Below, one piece after another: positions 24,617-32,208 of a stretch of DNA of 42,418 nucleotides. A model generated the notes under the pieces. That model worked only from the letters and a program-made list of their open reading frames with translations, did not search any database and was not told where the DNA came from. This DNA comes from Fibrella forsythiae (lineage in GTDB: Bacteria; Bacteroidota; Bacteroidia; Cytophagales; Spirosomataceae): NCBI RefSeq assembly GCF_017353175.1, contig NZ_JAFMYW010000018.1:1-42418 (forward strand), given 5' to 3'. The stretch's first letter is position 1. Each line of letters starts with the position of its first letter. Position numbers and translations under genes: made by a program.

Positions 24617-26722
24617 ATGGTCAAGTTTACTCGCCAGCTGTTCCTGGGTATCAGTATTCCCTTCCTGATCACCACTTCCCTTACTCACCAAACTGACCCG
24701 CCAGCAAAGCGGAGGGTAGTTACCCCTGCCCTGGCGGGTCAGGTAACCATTTACCGGGATACCTACGGAGTACCGCATGTGTATGCGCAAAGCGATGCGG
24801 GTGCCGTGTTTGGAGCCACCTATGCCCGGGCCGAAGATGAGTTTGCGTACATGGAACAAGCCTACATCAAAGTCCTGGGCCGAGCCGCCCAGGTGCAGGG
24901 CTCCGCCTGGTTACCTTGGGATCGGCTTGTCAGGCAATTAGAGATTGAAACCTACTCTAAACAAGAGTACCGGGCTGCCTCACCCGCGATTAAGGCGCTC
25001 TGTGAGGCCTTTGCCAGCGCCATGAACTATTATTTAGCCAAGCACCCCCAAGTTAAACCCCAGCTGCTCACCCACTTTGAGCCCTGGTACGCTCTGGCCG
25101 GTTACCGGCTCTTTCATCTCTCGAGCCTGGACGAATTTACGACCGATTATTTACAGCTCCCTTCCCTCCACCGCTTTACGGGGTATCTCTCCTCGACCAT
25201 GTGGGCCATCAGCCCGGCAAAAAGCACCAGCGGGCATGCTATGCTCTTTATCAATCCACATATTCCCTTGGATGCTCCATATGAATTCCATTTGCACAGT
25301 GAACAGGGGTTAGACATATCCGGACAAGTGGCCTACGGCATTGGCCTGCTTCCCCTGTCGGGTCACAATCAATCGATGGGCTTTGCTTTAACGGCCAATA
25401 AACCAGATGTATCCGATTTATATCGCGAACGCTTCGATGCGGTTGATACCCTACGCTATTACTACGGCGGTCGCTACCGTCAGGCCCAGTCATGGCAAGA
25501 CACGGTATGGGTCAAGGAAACCACGGGCCTGGTCAGGCAGCTAGTTTCGTTTTGTAAAACCAAGCATGGCCCCGTGTGGACGGCTAAAGATGGCCAGCGC
25601 GTTGCGTTGAAGATTGCCAAACTTGAAAAGGGGGGTATTCTCGATCAGCTTTATGCGATGGCCAGAGCCACTAATCTATCCGAGTTCAAAAAGGCGATCA
25701 CTCCTTGTAACCTATTGTACAACAATATCCTGTATGCGGGCGCGGATGGGCACATCTTTTACGTCTACGGCGGAGCCATTCCCCGGCGCAATCCACGCTA
25801 CAGGTGGGATAGACCAGTCGACGGCTCTGTATCGGCCACCGACTGGCAGGGCTATCACCCACTCGCTGAGCTTCCTCAGTTACTTGATCCCGCCAAGGGG
25901 TACCTACAAAACTCGAATTCGTCCCCGTTTTTTTCTACGCAGACTAACCGATTGAATCCTAAAGATTTTCCCCCGTATATGTGTCAACACGAACGCGACA
26001 CCCCTATCGCCCGGCGAGCCCGGCACCTGCTAACCAGCGAGCGCCAGTTTAGATATAGTCAACTGCTGGAAATGGCATTTGATACCTATGCCGAGCAGGC
26101 CGATACGACTATCTCAGGACTGCTTTCCGAGTGGAAAAGCTGGGCCAGTGAGCTCAAAAACGAAGCGGCTCATTTCCAAGAACCAATCGACACCCTGAAG
26201 GCCTGGAATAGAACGTCTACCATTCAGTCGGTGGCTGCTTCTTTGTACGTGGGTTTGCTGTTAGTACCCGAAGCAAATGGACCCTATCCCCAGTTAAGAA
26301 AACTGGATCAGGTTCTGCGTTTATTAAAGACCAACTATGGCCGCTGGAAGGTACCTTATGGCGAATTTATCCGACTCCAGCGGCCCCAGATTCTCCCCGG
26401 CATGCCCACCTATAGTGATAAACGGACCAGTTTGCCCAGCGCCGGGCTACCCAGCCGGGCAGGAGCCATTTTTACCTTTAACGTCGAAGGCCCCAGACAG
26501 TCGACCAAGCTCTATGGGGTCCATGGTCACTCGTTTGTCAGTGTGACCGAGTTTAGCCAGCCCGTGGGTAGTCATTCGGTGCTGGCCTTCGGGCAAAGTC
26601 GTCATCCTGCTTCGACTCATTACGCCGATCAAGCACCCCTATACAGCTCGCAAAAACTCAAGCCGGCCTGGTTTACGTTGACTGACATCAAGCGGCACCT
26701 AGAAGCGGTTTATACGCCCTAA
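24617..26722 (+). CDS. Penicillin/acyl-homoserine-lactone acylase-like Ntn hydrolase
   Basis: A 701-residue exported Ntn hydrolase. The signal region is MVKFTRQLFLGISIPFLITT. The alpha-chain motif IYRDTYGVPHVYAQSDAGA and ATYARAEDEFAYMEQ are diagnostic. The expected autoprocessing site and nucleophile is Ser193 in GYLSSTMWAISPAKS, followed by GHAMLFINPHIPL; most relatives have GSN-x-W here, so SST-x-W is unusual. Conserved Asn/Arg stretches (ALTANKPDVSDLYRER) follow. Family members hydrolyse amide bonds of beta-lactams, aculeacin or AHL signals in the periplasm. The substrate is undetermined; the neighbouring membrane regulator suggests a response to an environmental amide compound. Confidence 0.85.
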   Translation: MVKFTRQLFLGISIPFLITTSLTHQTDPPAKRRVVTPALAGQVTIYRDTYGVPHVYAQSDAGAVFGATYARAEDEFAYMEQAYIKVLGRAAQVQGSAWLPWDRLVRQLEIETYSKQEYRAASPAIKALCEAFASAMNYYLAKHPQVKPQLLTHFEPWYALAGYRLFHLSSLDEFTTDYLQLPSLHRFTGYLSSTMWAISPAKSTSGHAMLFINPHIPLDAPYEFHLHSEQGLDISGQVAYGIGLLPLSGHNQSMGFALTANKPDVSDLYRERFDAVDTLRYYYGGRYRQAQSWQDTVWVKETTGLVRQLVSFCKTKHGPVWTAKDGQRVALKIAKLEKGGILDQLYAMARATNLSEFKKAITPCNLLYNNILYAGADGHIFYVYGGAIPRRNPRYRWDRPVDGSVSATDWQGYHPLAELPQLLDPAKGYLQNSNSSPFFSTQTNRLNPKDFPPYMCQHERDTPIARRARHLLTSERQFRYSQLLEMAFDTYAEQADTTISGLLSEWKSWASELKNEAAHFQEPIDTLKAWNRTSTIQSVAASLYVGLLLVPEANGPYPQLRKLDQVLRLLKTNYGRWKVPYGEFIRLQRPQILPGMPTYSDKRTSLPSAGLPSRAGAIFTFNVEGPRQSTKLYGVHGHSFVSVTEFSQPVGSHSVLAFGQSRHPASTHYADQAPLYSSQKLKPAWFTLTDIKRHLEAVYTP

Positions 26723-26754
26723 TCTTACCTAAGACATACTTTCTTCTCTGTCTC

Positions 26755-26903
26755 TCAAGCCAATGCCTCCAATAGCAGTGGATATAGCTCCCCGATCACC
26801 CGCCCCAAGGCCTGGCTCAACTGCTGCTCACTCGCCGTGGCCACATAGCTGTACTTCACTCTAACTGTCGATTGTCCAGCGTCAGCACCACGCCCTGGAT
26901 CAT
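26755..26903 (-). pseudogene. Frameshifted duplicate of the 3' end of the gene at 28058
   Basis: On the minus strand it reads MIQGVVLTLDNRQLE and then, in a shifted frame, VRVKYSYVATASEQQLSQAL and GRVIGELYPLLLEALA to a TGA at 26755. This parallels the ending of the 28058 gene (NVVLTLENPAFRLRYSYVAT, then RVIGELDPLLVEAIA). The similarity continues past the stop into a shared ATACTTTCTTCT (26736-26747 and 28039-28050). So ~170 bp is duplicated in direct orientation on either side of the immunity-type gene. Confidence 0.7.
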
Positions 26904-26988
26904 TGACTATCATTGGCTAGGGCAGTAGTAGATACTATCCTTATCCGTTGACCAGCAGGCTGAAATCGTCAAAGCGCCCTTCGATCAT

Positions 26989-27915
26989 CTAGGCTGGTAT
27001 GTATTCGGACTCAACGCTGTCAAGCCGCATACCATGATCGTACCCATAAGCACAGGCAGCAGCTATGGGTAGGGCTAAATAGCCGTCTGACTCATAAGCC
27101 CGGTCTACCTCCTGACCGTCTTCGTAGACGAACTTAGGCACGGTATAGTAAGCCTGCCATTTCAGAAGCGCTTCGTATACCGCCCGATTGAAACCTGGCT
27201 GATCCTTATGAAGAATTGCATGATATATAGCTAGCGTTGGGAGAAAAATAGACTCTGCGATTGGTTTGCGGCTATCAAATACCATTTTCCAAACAGACAG
27301 CGAATTGAACCCCTCGACGGTAATATATTTCTCGTATTCCTCCCAGTTAAGCAACGTGCTGATATGGTGATAGGCAGCAGCAGCTTCATCTTGGTTGCTC
27401 TTCCCCTTCAAGATCGTTTGATAGAAGTACATCATTGTCTCCCAGATCAGGTCTTGCTGGTTGGCCTGCTCGGTGAACGTGACAGGAATAGTGGCACAAA
27501 ACGAGAGTGCCTGCTGGTTGCGTAGAATGAGAGCAGTTTCAATGCCTTTTATTACAAAGCCAGCGCCTATGTCGCTATTCTTGAATCGACCAATAATATC
27601 AAAATGTCTATCGCCGATCTTGAAGGAGATAGGTTTCTGATCGTTCGTAGTAATTAGAAACCATGCGTAATTCAATTGGCTATAATAGTACAGAAAATTA
27701 AAAGTTTCTTCTGAATTGCCGTAACGATTAGCTGTACCCATAGCTTGGAAGATAGTCTGAGAATACATGCTCAAATTATGACCTACCTCGTAGGTATCTC
27801 TTGCTCTCTGAATCCTTTCAAATACCCAACGTATATAATAGAAGTTGTTCTCTTTGAGAGAAATATCATTCTGCGGCGTCCGATCAGGAGTGCCATGTAC
27901 TTGTATAGTCTTCAT
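26989..27915 (-). CDS. Probable Imm49-family immunity protein
   Basis: A 308-residue, mostly helical cytoplasmic protein with no signal peptide. The helix-rich body (FERIQRARDTYEVGHNLSMY, WETMMYFYQTILKGKSNQDE) and the ending SDGYLALPIAAACAYGYDHG followed by SEYIPA resemble the Imm49 family of polymorphic-toxin immunity proteins, whose C-terminus commonly ends Y-ALP-A--A-A-D-G---S-YIP. Such proteins bind and neutralise a contact-delivered toxin. No toxin gene is visible nearby, so it would be an orphan giving protection against neighbours. It is more A+T-rich than its flanks and bracketed by duplicated ends of another gene, suggesting it arrived as a cassette. Family call by memory of pattern, not by search. 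Confidence 0.5.
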   Translation of the reverse strand: MKTIQVHGTPDRTPQNDISLKENNFYYIRWVFERIQRARDTYEVGHNLSMYSQTIFQAMGTANRYGNSEETFNFLYYYSQLNYAWFLITTNDQKPISFKIGDRHFDIIGRFKNSDIGAGFVIKGIETALILRNQQALSFCATIPVTFTEQANQQDLIWETMMYFYQTILKGKSNQDEAAAAYHHISTLLNWEEYEKYITVEGFNSLSVWKMVFDSRKPIAESIFLPTLAIYHAILHKDQPGFNRAVYEALLKWQAYYTVPKFVYEDGQEVDRAYESDGYLALPIAAACAYGYDHGMRLDSVESEYIPA

Positions 27916-27989
27916 TATAATGTCACTGGCAAAAGTTTCTGTATAGAATTGATAAGACAGCCATCTTACGTTTCCTAAGCTATCCCTTG

Positions 27990-28037
27990 CAAGGCAACGA
28001 CCCGGCCCATCGTCAGATAAGCCGGGTCGTTGCCTTG
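27990..28037. terminator. Long perfect hairpin, probable terminator
   Basis: CAAGGCAACGACCCGGC (27990-28006) and GCCGGGTCGTTGCCTTG (28021-28037) are 17-bp perfect complements with a 14-base loop, just past the stop of the minus-strand gene at 28058. There is no T run, so it may act as a transcript stabiliser or barrier. Confidence 0.65.
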
Positions 28038-28057
28038 TATACTTTCTTCTACCGTGC

Positions 28058-28303
28058 TTAGGCTATTGCCTCCACCAGCAGCGGGTCCAGCTCCCCAATC
28101 ACCCGGGTCAGATCCTGTTCCAAGCGGTGTTCGCTCAAGGTGGCTACATAACTGTAGCGCAGCCGGAAGGCCGGGTTCTCCAGGGTCAACACCACGTTTT
28201 GCAGCGTTTCTAATTGGGCCTTAATGGTAGCCAGGGTTTGAGTAGTAGGCTCAAGGGGAGTTGCACCGCCCGTAGATTGGACGTAATTTTGCACCGTGTT
28301 CAT
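28058..28303 (-). CDS. Hypothetical small protein downstream of an XRE regulator
   Basis: Eighty-one residues from ATG 28303 (MNTVQNYVQSTGG). It ends with LATIKAQLETLQNVVLTLEN and then FRLRYSYVATLSEHRLEQDL, RVIGELDPLLVEAIA, a helix followed by a strand and an amphipathic helix. The family is unknown. An upstream in-frame ATG at 28438 would add 45 residues, but that stretch would be encoded partly by the palindrome at 28405 and would overlap the promoter-like elements there, so the shorter form is preferred. A broken second copy lies at 26755-26903. The gene may be regulated by the adjacent XRE protein. Confidence 0.55.
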   Translation of the reverse strand: MNTVQNYVQSTGGATPLEPTTQTLATIKAQLETLQNVVLTLENPAFRLRYSYVATLSEHRLEQDLTRVIGELDPLLVEAIA

Positions 28304-28395
28304 TTGAACTGATGGTTTGAGTGATTCATTCTGCCCCTTCGCTACGATCTTCCCGGATACTGAGCGTTGGGGCTTTTTGTTGACTATCAACTCTA

Positions 28396-28432
28396 TAAAT
28401 ATAGAAACACTTGTATTATAATACAAGTGTTT
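28396..28432 (-). promoter_or_regulatory. 28-bp perfect palindrome overlapping a Bacteroidota-type promoter
   Basis: Bases 28405-28432 form a perfect palindrome with 14-bp arms (left arm AAACACTTGTATTA). On the minus strand TTG (28426-28424), 20 bases, then TATATTTA (28403-28396) approximate the Bacteroidota promoter TTG/TAnnTTTG. A dimer bound at the palindrome would cover this promoter. The XRE protein encoded just upstream is the obvious candidate regulator. Confidence 0.55.
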
Positions 28433-28447
28433 AGGCAAAAAAATACC

Positions 28448-28663
28448 TTACTTAAAGTCAATGAGTAAGCGTACGCCGAGCGCATCCGAAATACGTTGTA
28501 AGGTATCTAAAGTCAGGTTTTGGCCGCCCTTCTCAAACCGGCTAAAGGTTGACTCAGCAACACCAATCATATCACCCAATTCCTTTTGAGTCAGCCCTTT
28601 CGCTTTACGCGCTTCCCGTATTAAGCTTCCTACCCGTTGCTTGACGTCCTCTTTCTCTGGCAT
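28448..28663 (-). CDS. XRE-family helix-turn-helix regulator
   Basis: A 71-residue protein consisting almost wholly of an HTH_3 domain: VGSLIREARKAKGLTQKELG, DMIGVAESTFSRFEKGGQNL and TLDTLQRISDALGVRLLIDF. It would bind DNA as a dimer. Small stand-alone regulators of this kind often control toxin-antitoxin or mobile-element genes. It is followed on the same strand by the 28058 gene, with a 28-bp palindrome and promoter between them, so it may repress that gene. No toxin-like partner is recognisable. Confidence 0.85.
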   Translation of the reverse strand: MPEKEDVKQRVGSLIREARKAKGLTQKELGDMIGVAESTFSRFEKGGQNLTLDTLQRISDALGVRLLIDFK

Positions 28664-28778
28664 GCGGTTAACTGGTTGAGTTGTAAAGATAGGTAATCAA
28701 TGAGCGGGCAGTCTACCAGTAGACGTTGCTCACGTCAACATGGAGTAAAGTACAAGTAAGGGCACTGTGACAGACGTG

Positions 28779-30203
28779 TCAACTTTTGCTGTTTTGGGGT
28801 GGGTTGCCTTGTTTTTGGGCAAATAGCCAATCCAACAAACCAGGCGTCTTGACAACCTCTTCCCAAATGCTATGAGCGGCATCAGGATACTCGGTATACT
28901 GTGGGCTAGCGCCCATTTTTCGCAGAGCAGCAATCATATCGCGTGACCCGCTGACGGGGACGTTCTTGTCTTTGGCTCCATGAAAAGCCCACACTGAAAC
29001 CGAGGTCATTTTAGAAGCCTGAGCAGGATCGCCCTCCCCACAAACAGGGATAGCGGCGGCAAATAACTCCGGATGCGCCCCGATCATGTGCCAGGAACCA
29101 TAGCCTCCCCGCGAGACACCCGATACATACCGCCTTCGTGGATCAATCGAGTAAAGGTTGTCCAGGGCGACAATGGCTTCAATCGCCAGCGGAGCTACGG
29201 AGGGCGTATTGGCAACTCCGCCCCAACCCGTATAGGGTGGGCACCGGGGTACAAAGACAAAAGCTGGATAGTTTCGCCTATTCTCCTGGGTAGCCAGCCA
29301 GGCCGATATGGGGCAAGCCTCGATTTGCCTGGTATTATCTGACCGGCAAGAGAAAGGAAGTCCGACGACCAGGGGGTATTTCTTTTGCGGATTATAGTCC
29401 AGTGGCTTTAGGAGACGGTAGAATAAGGTATCTCCCTGGCTGTTGACATAATGACCTTCGTCAAAAGGCTGCGCTAAGGTTATCTCTTTATTAGACAGAT
29501 GCGTTTGGCCGTAGTTTTCACCCACCAATTGAAGGCCCACAACCAGCGAGCAGACGGCTAACAGCGCCAAAATTCCTTTGGCGAGGAGCCATTTGTTCGA
29601 CGATGCGGTGCGTTCGCTGCCGGGGCTTACCTGACGATACTCATCCATGAAGTTGACCAGGAGTAACACCGGAATGACTCGATCAGCCAGGGAGAGCCAT
29701 TGGCGAATCAAGTCCAGCGTAGCATTGGGCGGATAGGGTGGCGTATTGACAAACCAAACCAACGTAGCCAGGTGGCCCAAGTATATGAAAAATAAGGCAA
29801 TACCCGTTCGCTTAAGCCAGAGCCTCTCGCTTGCTCTAGAGACCCAAAGGCTAAGGGCATAAGTCAGATTGGTCATAACACCCAAAAAAATGACCGTATC
29901 GGGGTGTTGCCCAAGGCTAGGATATAGCCTGGCTAGGACCAGATAGAGCAGACTTCCGAATGTAGTTAAGGTGGCTACTACGCCTGTCAAAAAAGTGACT
30001 CGGTAGGCTTTATACTGATAATAGGTTAACAGTAAGATGGATGTAATTAAGGCGATGGGATTTACGATCAAGAACCAGCTTGGAAATGACGGCAGGCTGT
30101 ATAGCTCTGTTCTGAGCTGAAAATGAAGCCAGCTTTGAAAGAGGCTAACCGCCAGGGTGAGGCTTAAGCTGAAGCAAATCGTTTGGTAGACATCTCTTCT
30201 CAT
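28779..30203 (-). CDS. Membrane-anchored alpha/beta-hydrolase (esterase/peptidase type)
   Basis: A 474-residue fusion. Residues 1-230 contain about seven hydrophobic helices (ICFSLSLTLAVSLFQSWL, FLIVNPIALITSILLLTYY, LLAKGILALLAVCSLVVGL). Residues ~245-465 are an alpha/beta-hydrolase with a nucleophile elbow GVSRG (Ser364), acid Asp412 in HGAKDKNVP and His444 in DAAHSIW. The closest pattern is the PHB-depolymerase/feruloyl-esterase-like or prolyl-oligopeptidase group. If the last helix runs outward the hydrolase would be periplasmic. A fused multi-helix anchor is unusual for these enzymes. There is no operon partner; the substrate is unknown. Confidence 0.75.
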   Translation of the reverse strand: MRRDVYQTICFSLSLTLAVSLFQSWLHFQLRTELYSLPSFPSWFLIVNPIALITSILLLTYYQYKAYRVTFLTGVVATLTTFGSLLYLVLARLYPSLGQHPDTVIFLGVMTNLTYALSLWVSRASERLWLKRTGIALFFIYLGHLATLVWFVNTPPYPPNATLDLIRQWLSLADRVIPVLLLVNFMDEYRQVSPGSERTASSNKWLLAKGILALLAVCSLVVGLQLVGENYGQTHLSNKEITLAQPFDEGHYVNSQGDTLFYRLLKPLDYNPQKKYPLVVGLPFSCRSDNTRQIEACPISAWLATQENRRNYPAFVFVPRCPPYTGWGGVANTPSVAPLAIEAIVALDNLYSIDPRRRYVSGVSRGGYGSWHMIGAHPELFAAAIPVCGEGDPAQASKMTSVSVWAFHGAKDKNVPVSGSRDMIAALRKMGASPQYTEYPDAAHSIWEEVVKTPGLLDWLFAQKQGNPPQNSKS

Positions 30204-30368
30204 AAGGCCGTGGGTGAGAATTCTCCCCAGTTCAGCAGTGGCTATTAACGAGAAAAGAGTACACCGTCTGGGCTCTACTAGTCAACTGTTGGCTACTTAT
30301 GACCAGTCTTGACACTGCGTGTCATTTGAGTTTAGCTTGGTGGGCAATCAAATAAAAGACAAGCTAGT

Positions 30369-31079
30369 TTAGTATACCACTGAATCCACGATCCGCAGAA
30401 TTTTCCAAAGGCATTTGATGTCCGTGGCATCAACGGTCATAGGGCCATAACGATCATTATCAGAATGCAAGACCAAATGCTTCTTTAGGGTGATATCATT
30501 CGTCTTGATCCGCTTGACCACAAAGCGATTTGCATAAAGGACTGCATACACCCTATTCGACTCGTAGCGAATATTATCAGGAGTTACATGCTCCCCCAAT
30601 ACCATTGCTCGGTTCTTGATGTCAGGTTCCATTGAATCCCCCTCAATTTCAATAATGACATGCTTTTCAGGGTCTACTTCAACACCGGGAATATACAGTT
30701 CATAATAGTCTTCTATGAACTTAAGCTGGCATCCTTCCAAGCTGTTTTCAATGACATTGGCTTGACCTTTTATACTGATTAGCGGTAGTTGCTTGGCCTT
30801 GCTCATATCCACCATTACCCGTCTTACCCGAGCGCTGGACTGGGTTTGGCTTTGCATGCCCGATGGGACTAGTTCGTCTACAGTAGTTCCTAGCACATGG
30901 GCCAAATCATGGAGTTTACGAATGTCTGGTTTAGACTTTCCCTTGATCCAATCTGATACAGATTGTGGCTTTACGCCCATTATCTCGGCTAAACGGGTCT
31001 GATTCAGCCCCTTGGCTTTCATTAGTTCCTTAATAGCGGTGCCAGTTTGATTCACTGAAAAAAATATTTTATCAGTCAT
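30369..31079 (-). CDS. CI/LexA-like repressor: XRE helix-turn-helix plus S24 peptidase
   Basis: A 236-residue repressor. An HTH_3 domain occupies ~10-72 (IKELMKAKGLNQTRLAEIMG, VKPQSVSDWIKGKSKPDIRK). A linker leads to an S24/LexA-like catalytic domain (~115-235) with Ser149 in IEGDSMEP and Lys189 in RFVVKRI. In phage CI and LexA, RecA-stimulated self-cleavage at an Ala/Cys-Gly bond releases repression; no such dipeptide is present here, so cleavage may use another bond or not occur. Its start codon lies inside a 30-bp perfect palindrome, pointing to autorepression. The gene is divergent from the run of small genes beginning at 31237, the usual layout of a lysogeny switch. Confidence 0.88.
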   Translation of the reverse strand: MTDKIFFSVNQTGTAIKELMKAKGLNQTRLAEIMGVKPQSVSDWIKGKSKPDIRKLHDLAHVLGTTVDELVPSGMQSQTQSSARVRRVMVDMSKAKQLPLISIKGQANVIENSLEGCQLKFIEDYYELYIPGVEVDPEKHVIIEIEGDSMEPDIKNRAMVLGEHVTPDNIRYESNRVYAVLYANRFVVKRIKTNDITLKKHLVLHSDNDRYGPMTVDATDIKCLWKILRIVDSVVY

Positions 31080-31103
31080 TAACTGAATATTCAGTTAATG
31101 ACT
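31074..31103. promoter_or_regulatory. 30-bp perfect palindromic operator over the repressor start codon
   Basis: Arms of 15 bp (AGTCATTAACTGAAT and its complement) meet without a spacer. The minus-strand ATG of the S24 repressor is within it (31077-31079). The same site is ~135 bp upstream of the first divergent plus-strand gene, so one bound dimer could act on both directions. Confidence 0.7.
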
Positions 31104-31236
31104 TACATTTGGAATATCATATAAGGAAGCGCCGGATTTGGGGGCCTCAAACATGGTAAAAGTATGCTAGCAACCTAGCTTTTCAAGTGAAAGGTTAGTT
31201 GAGTGGCTTTTTTTTCAATCAAAGGGTGATTGTACT

Positions 31237-31500
31237 ATGCAAAAAGTGTCAGCTACACAGGCCTTTAAACAACGAATGAGTAAGGCTAAGGCGAAGCTAC
31301 CAGAAGGAGTAGGTCAGCTAGCCGTGATCCGGCAAGTGGTGCAGCTGAAGCCTGAATTGGACCGGCTCACTAACCTGGTGCGCTGGAAGAATGCCTACTC
31401 GCTGCACGTGGCTGATCCAGAGCTGACCGAACTGGTTGAGGCCGCCGTGGAAACACTGACCGGCGAGGTTGACTCCGCCGACGCGCTGGCCCCCTTGTAA
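31237..31500 (+). CDS. Hypothetical protein, first gene of the divergent run
   Basis: An 87-residue, mostly helical protein (MQKVSATQAFKQRMSKAKAK, then ELDRLTNLVRWKNAYSLHVA) with a basic N-terminus and acidic C-terminus (VEAAVETLTGEVDSADALAP). No family recognised. It is the first gene transcribed away from the S24 repressor, the place where phage-type elements keep an early regulator or anti-repressor. A GCCCC/GGGGC hairpin follows 40 bp after its stop. Confidence 0.6.
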   Translation: MQKVSATQAFKQRMSKAKAKLPEGVGQLAVIRQVVQLKPELDRLTNLVRWKNAYSLHVADPELTELVEAAVETLTGEVDSADALAPL

Positions 31501-31539
31501 ACCGGCCCCCTGACAAGCTTACCCAATTTTTCACAAAAA

Positions 31540-31573
31540 AGCCCCAACCTGTTTCGTAGACAGAGCCGGGGCT
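31540..31573 (-). terminator. Minus-oriented hairpin
   Basis: AGCCCC (31540-31545) pairs with GGGGCT (31568-31573). Six A's before the stem would give a U run only on the minus strand, so it would stop transcription heading toward the repressor. On the plus strand it is merely a hairpin. Confidence 0.4.
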
Positions 31574-31590
31574 ATAAACTGATTCGTCAG

Positions 31591-31806
31591 ATGAATCGCA
31601 CAAATGTAGTCAAGCCTGGCCAAAGCGCCACGCCCCCTCCTCCCACAAAAGCCACCCTCATTCGGCTCAAGCAGATCCAGGACTACCAGATCCTGGCCCG
31701 GGTGCGCCTCAAAGAGCGCCTCTCGGGCTCGCCCACCAGCGCCACGCTGTATGATCTGTTGATGCAGGATCAGCTCACCTCTATCAAGCACAACCGCCAT
31801 GCCTAG
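31591..31806 (+). CDS. Hypothetical small basic protein
   Basis: Seventy-one residues: a disordered N-terminus (SATPPPPTKATLIRL), then an amphipathic helix (QIQDYQILARVRLKERLSG) and TSATLYDLLMQDQLTSIKHN. Arginine/lysine content suggests nucleic-acid contact. The next gene starts within its last codons (8-base overlap), indicating coupled translation. No family recognised. Confidence 0.55.
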   Translation: MNRTNVVKPGQSATPPPPTKATLIRLKQIQDYQILARVRLKERLSGSPTSATLYDLLMQDQLTSIKHNRHA

Positions 31807-32104
31807 CCAACGTCAACACCAGGGCGGGGGAAACCCCCAGCGCCAAACAAGTCACGACCCCGATATGCAGCTGGTGGTGCGCCGCCTGCGCGATCTATAC
31901 GTGCAGCGCCAACACTGGCAGGCGGGCAAGAACATGGCCCTCTACATCGCCCCCTACCAGGGCATCAACCCCGAGCGGACAGAGCACTGGATCGGCACCA
32001 GCGACGAGCCGGAAGCGCATCTATTGGCCGCTCCCTTAAACGAGCTGATCAGTTACTACGAGCAGCTGCTGTGGCTGGCGGGTATCCCCCTGCCCACGCT
32101 ATGA
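31799..32104 (+). CDS. Hypothetical protein
   Basis: A 101-residue protein. The N-terminal 20 residues are Gln/Gly/Arg-rich and disordered; the rest is helical (MQLVVRRLRDLYVQRQHWQA, LNELISYYEQLLWLAGIPLP) with a central GKNMALYIAPYQGINPERTE. It overlaps the upstream gene by 8 bases and the downstream gene by 4, so it is inside an operon. The role is unknown. Confidence 0.6.
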   Translation: MPSQRQHQGGGNPQRQTSHDPDMQLVVRRLRDLYVQRQHWQAGKNMALYIAPYQGINPERTEHWIGTSDEPEAHLLAAPLNELISYYEQLLWLAGIPLPTL

Positions 32105-32208
32105 AGAGCCTGGCCCTCGTCCTGATCAGTCTGCTGGTCGTCTCGCTGCTGATTCCCCTGATCAAGGGGATGTTCAAGAATCCCTTAGACAAGCACTTTG
32201 ATGAGTAG
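32101..32208 (+). CDS. Very small single-pass membrane protein (35 aa)
   Basis: The frame reads MKSLALVLISLLVVSLLIPL and then IKGMFKNPLDKHFDE. A single hydrophobic helix (~3-22) is followed by a short charged tail. The start overlaps the previous stop as ATGA and the next gene starts 7 bases before its stop, so it is packed into the operon on both sides, which supports its being real despite its size. Small phage or plasmid proteins of this shape act as membrane regulators, but nothing specific can be said. Confidence 0.5.
   Translation: MKSLALVLISLLVVSLLIPLIKGMFKNPLDKHFDE

Noticed and set aside
28304-28438. N-terminal extension of the 28058 gene from ATG 28438
   Set aside because: The added residues are encoded by the palindrome and promoter-like region and are absent from the visible conserved part; the shorter start is preferred.
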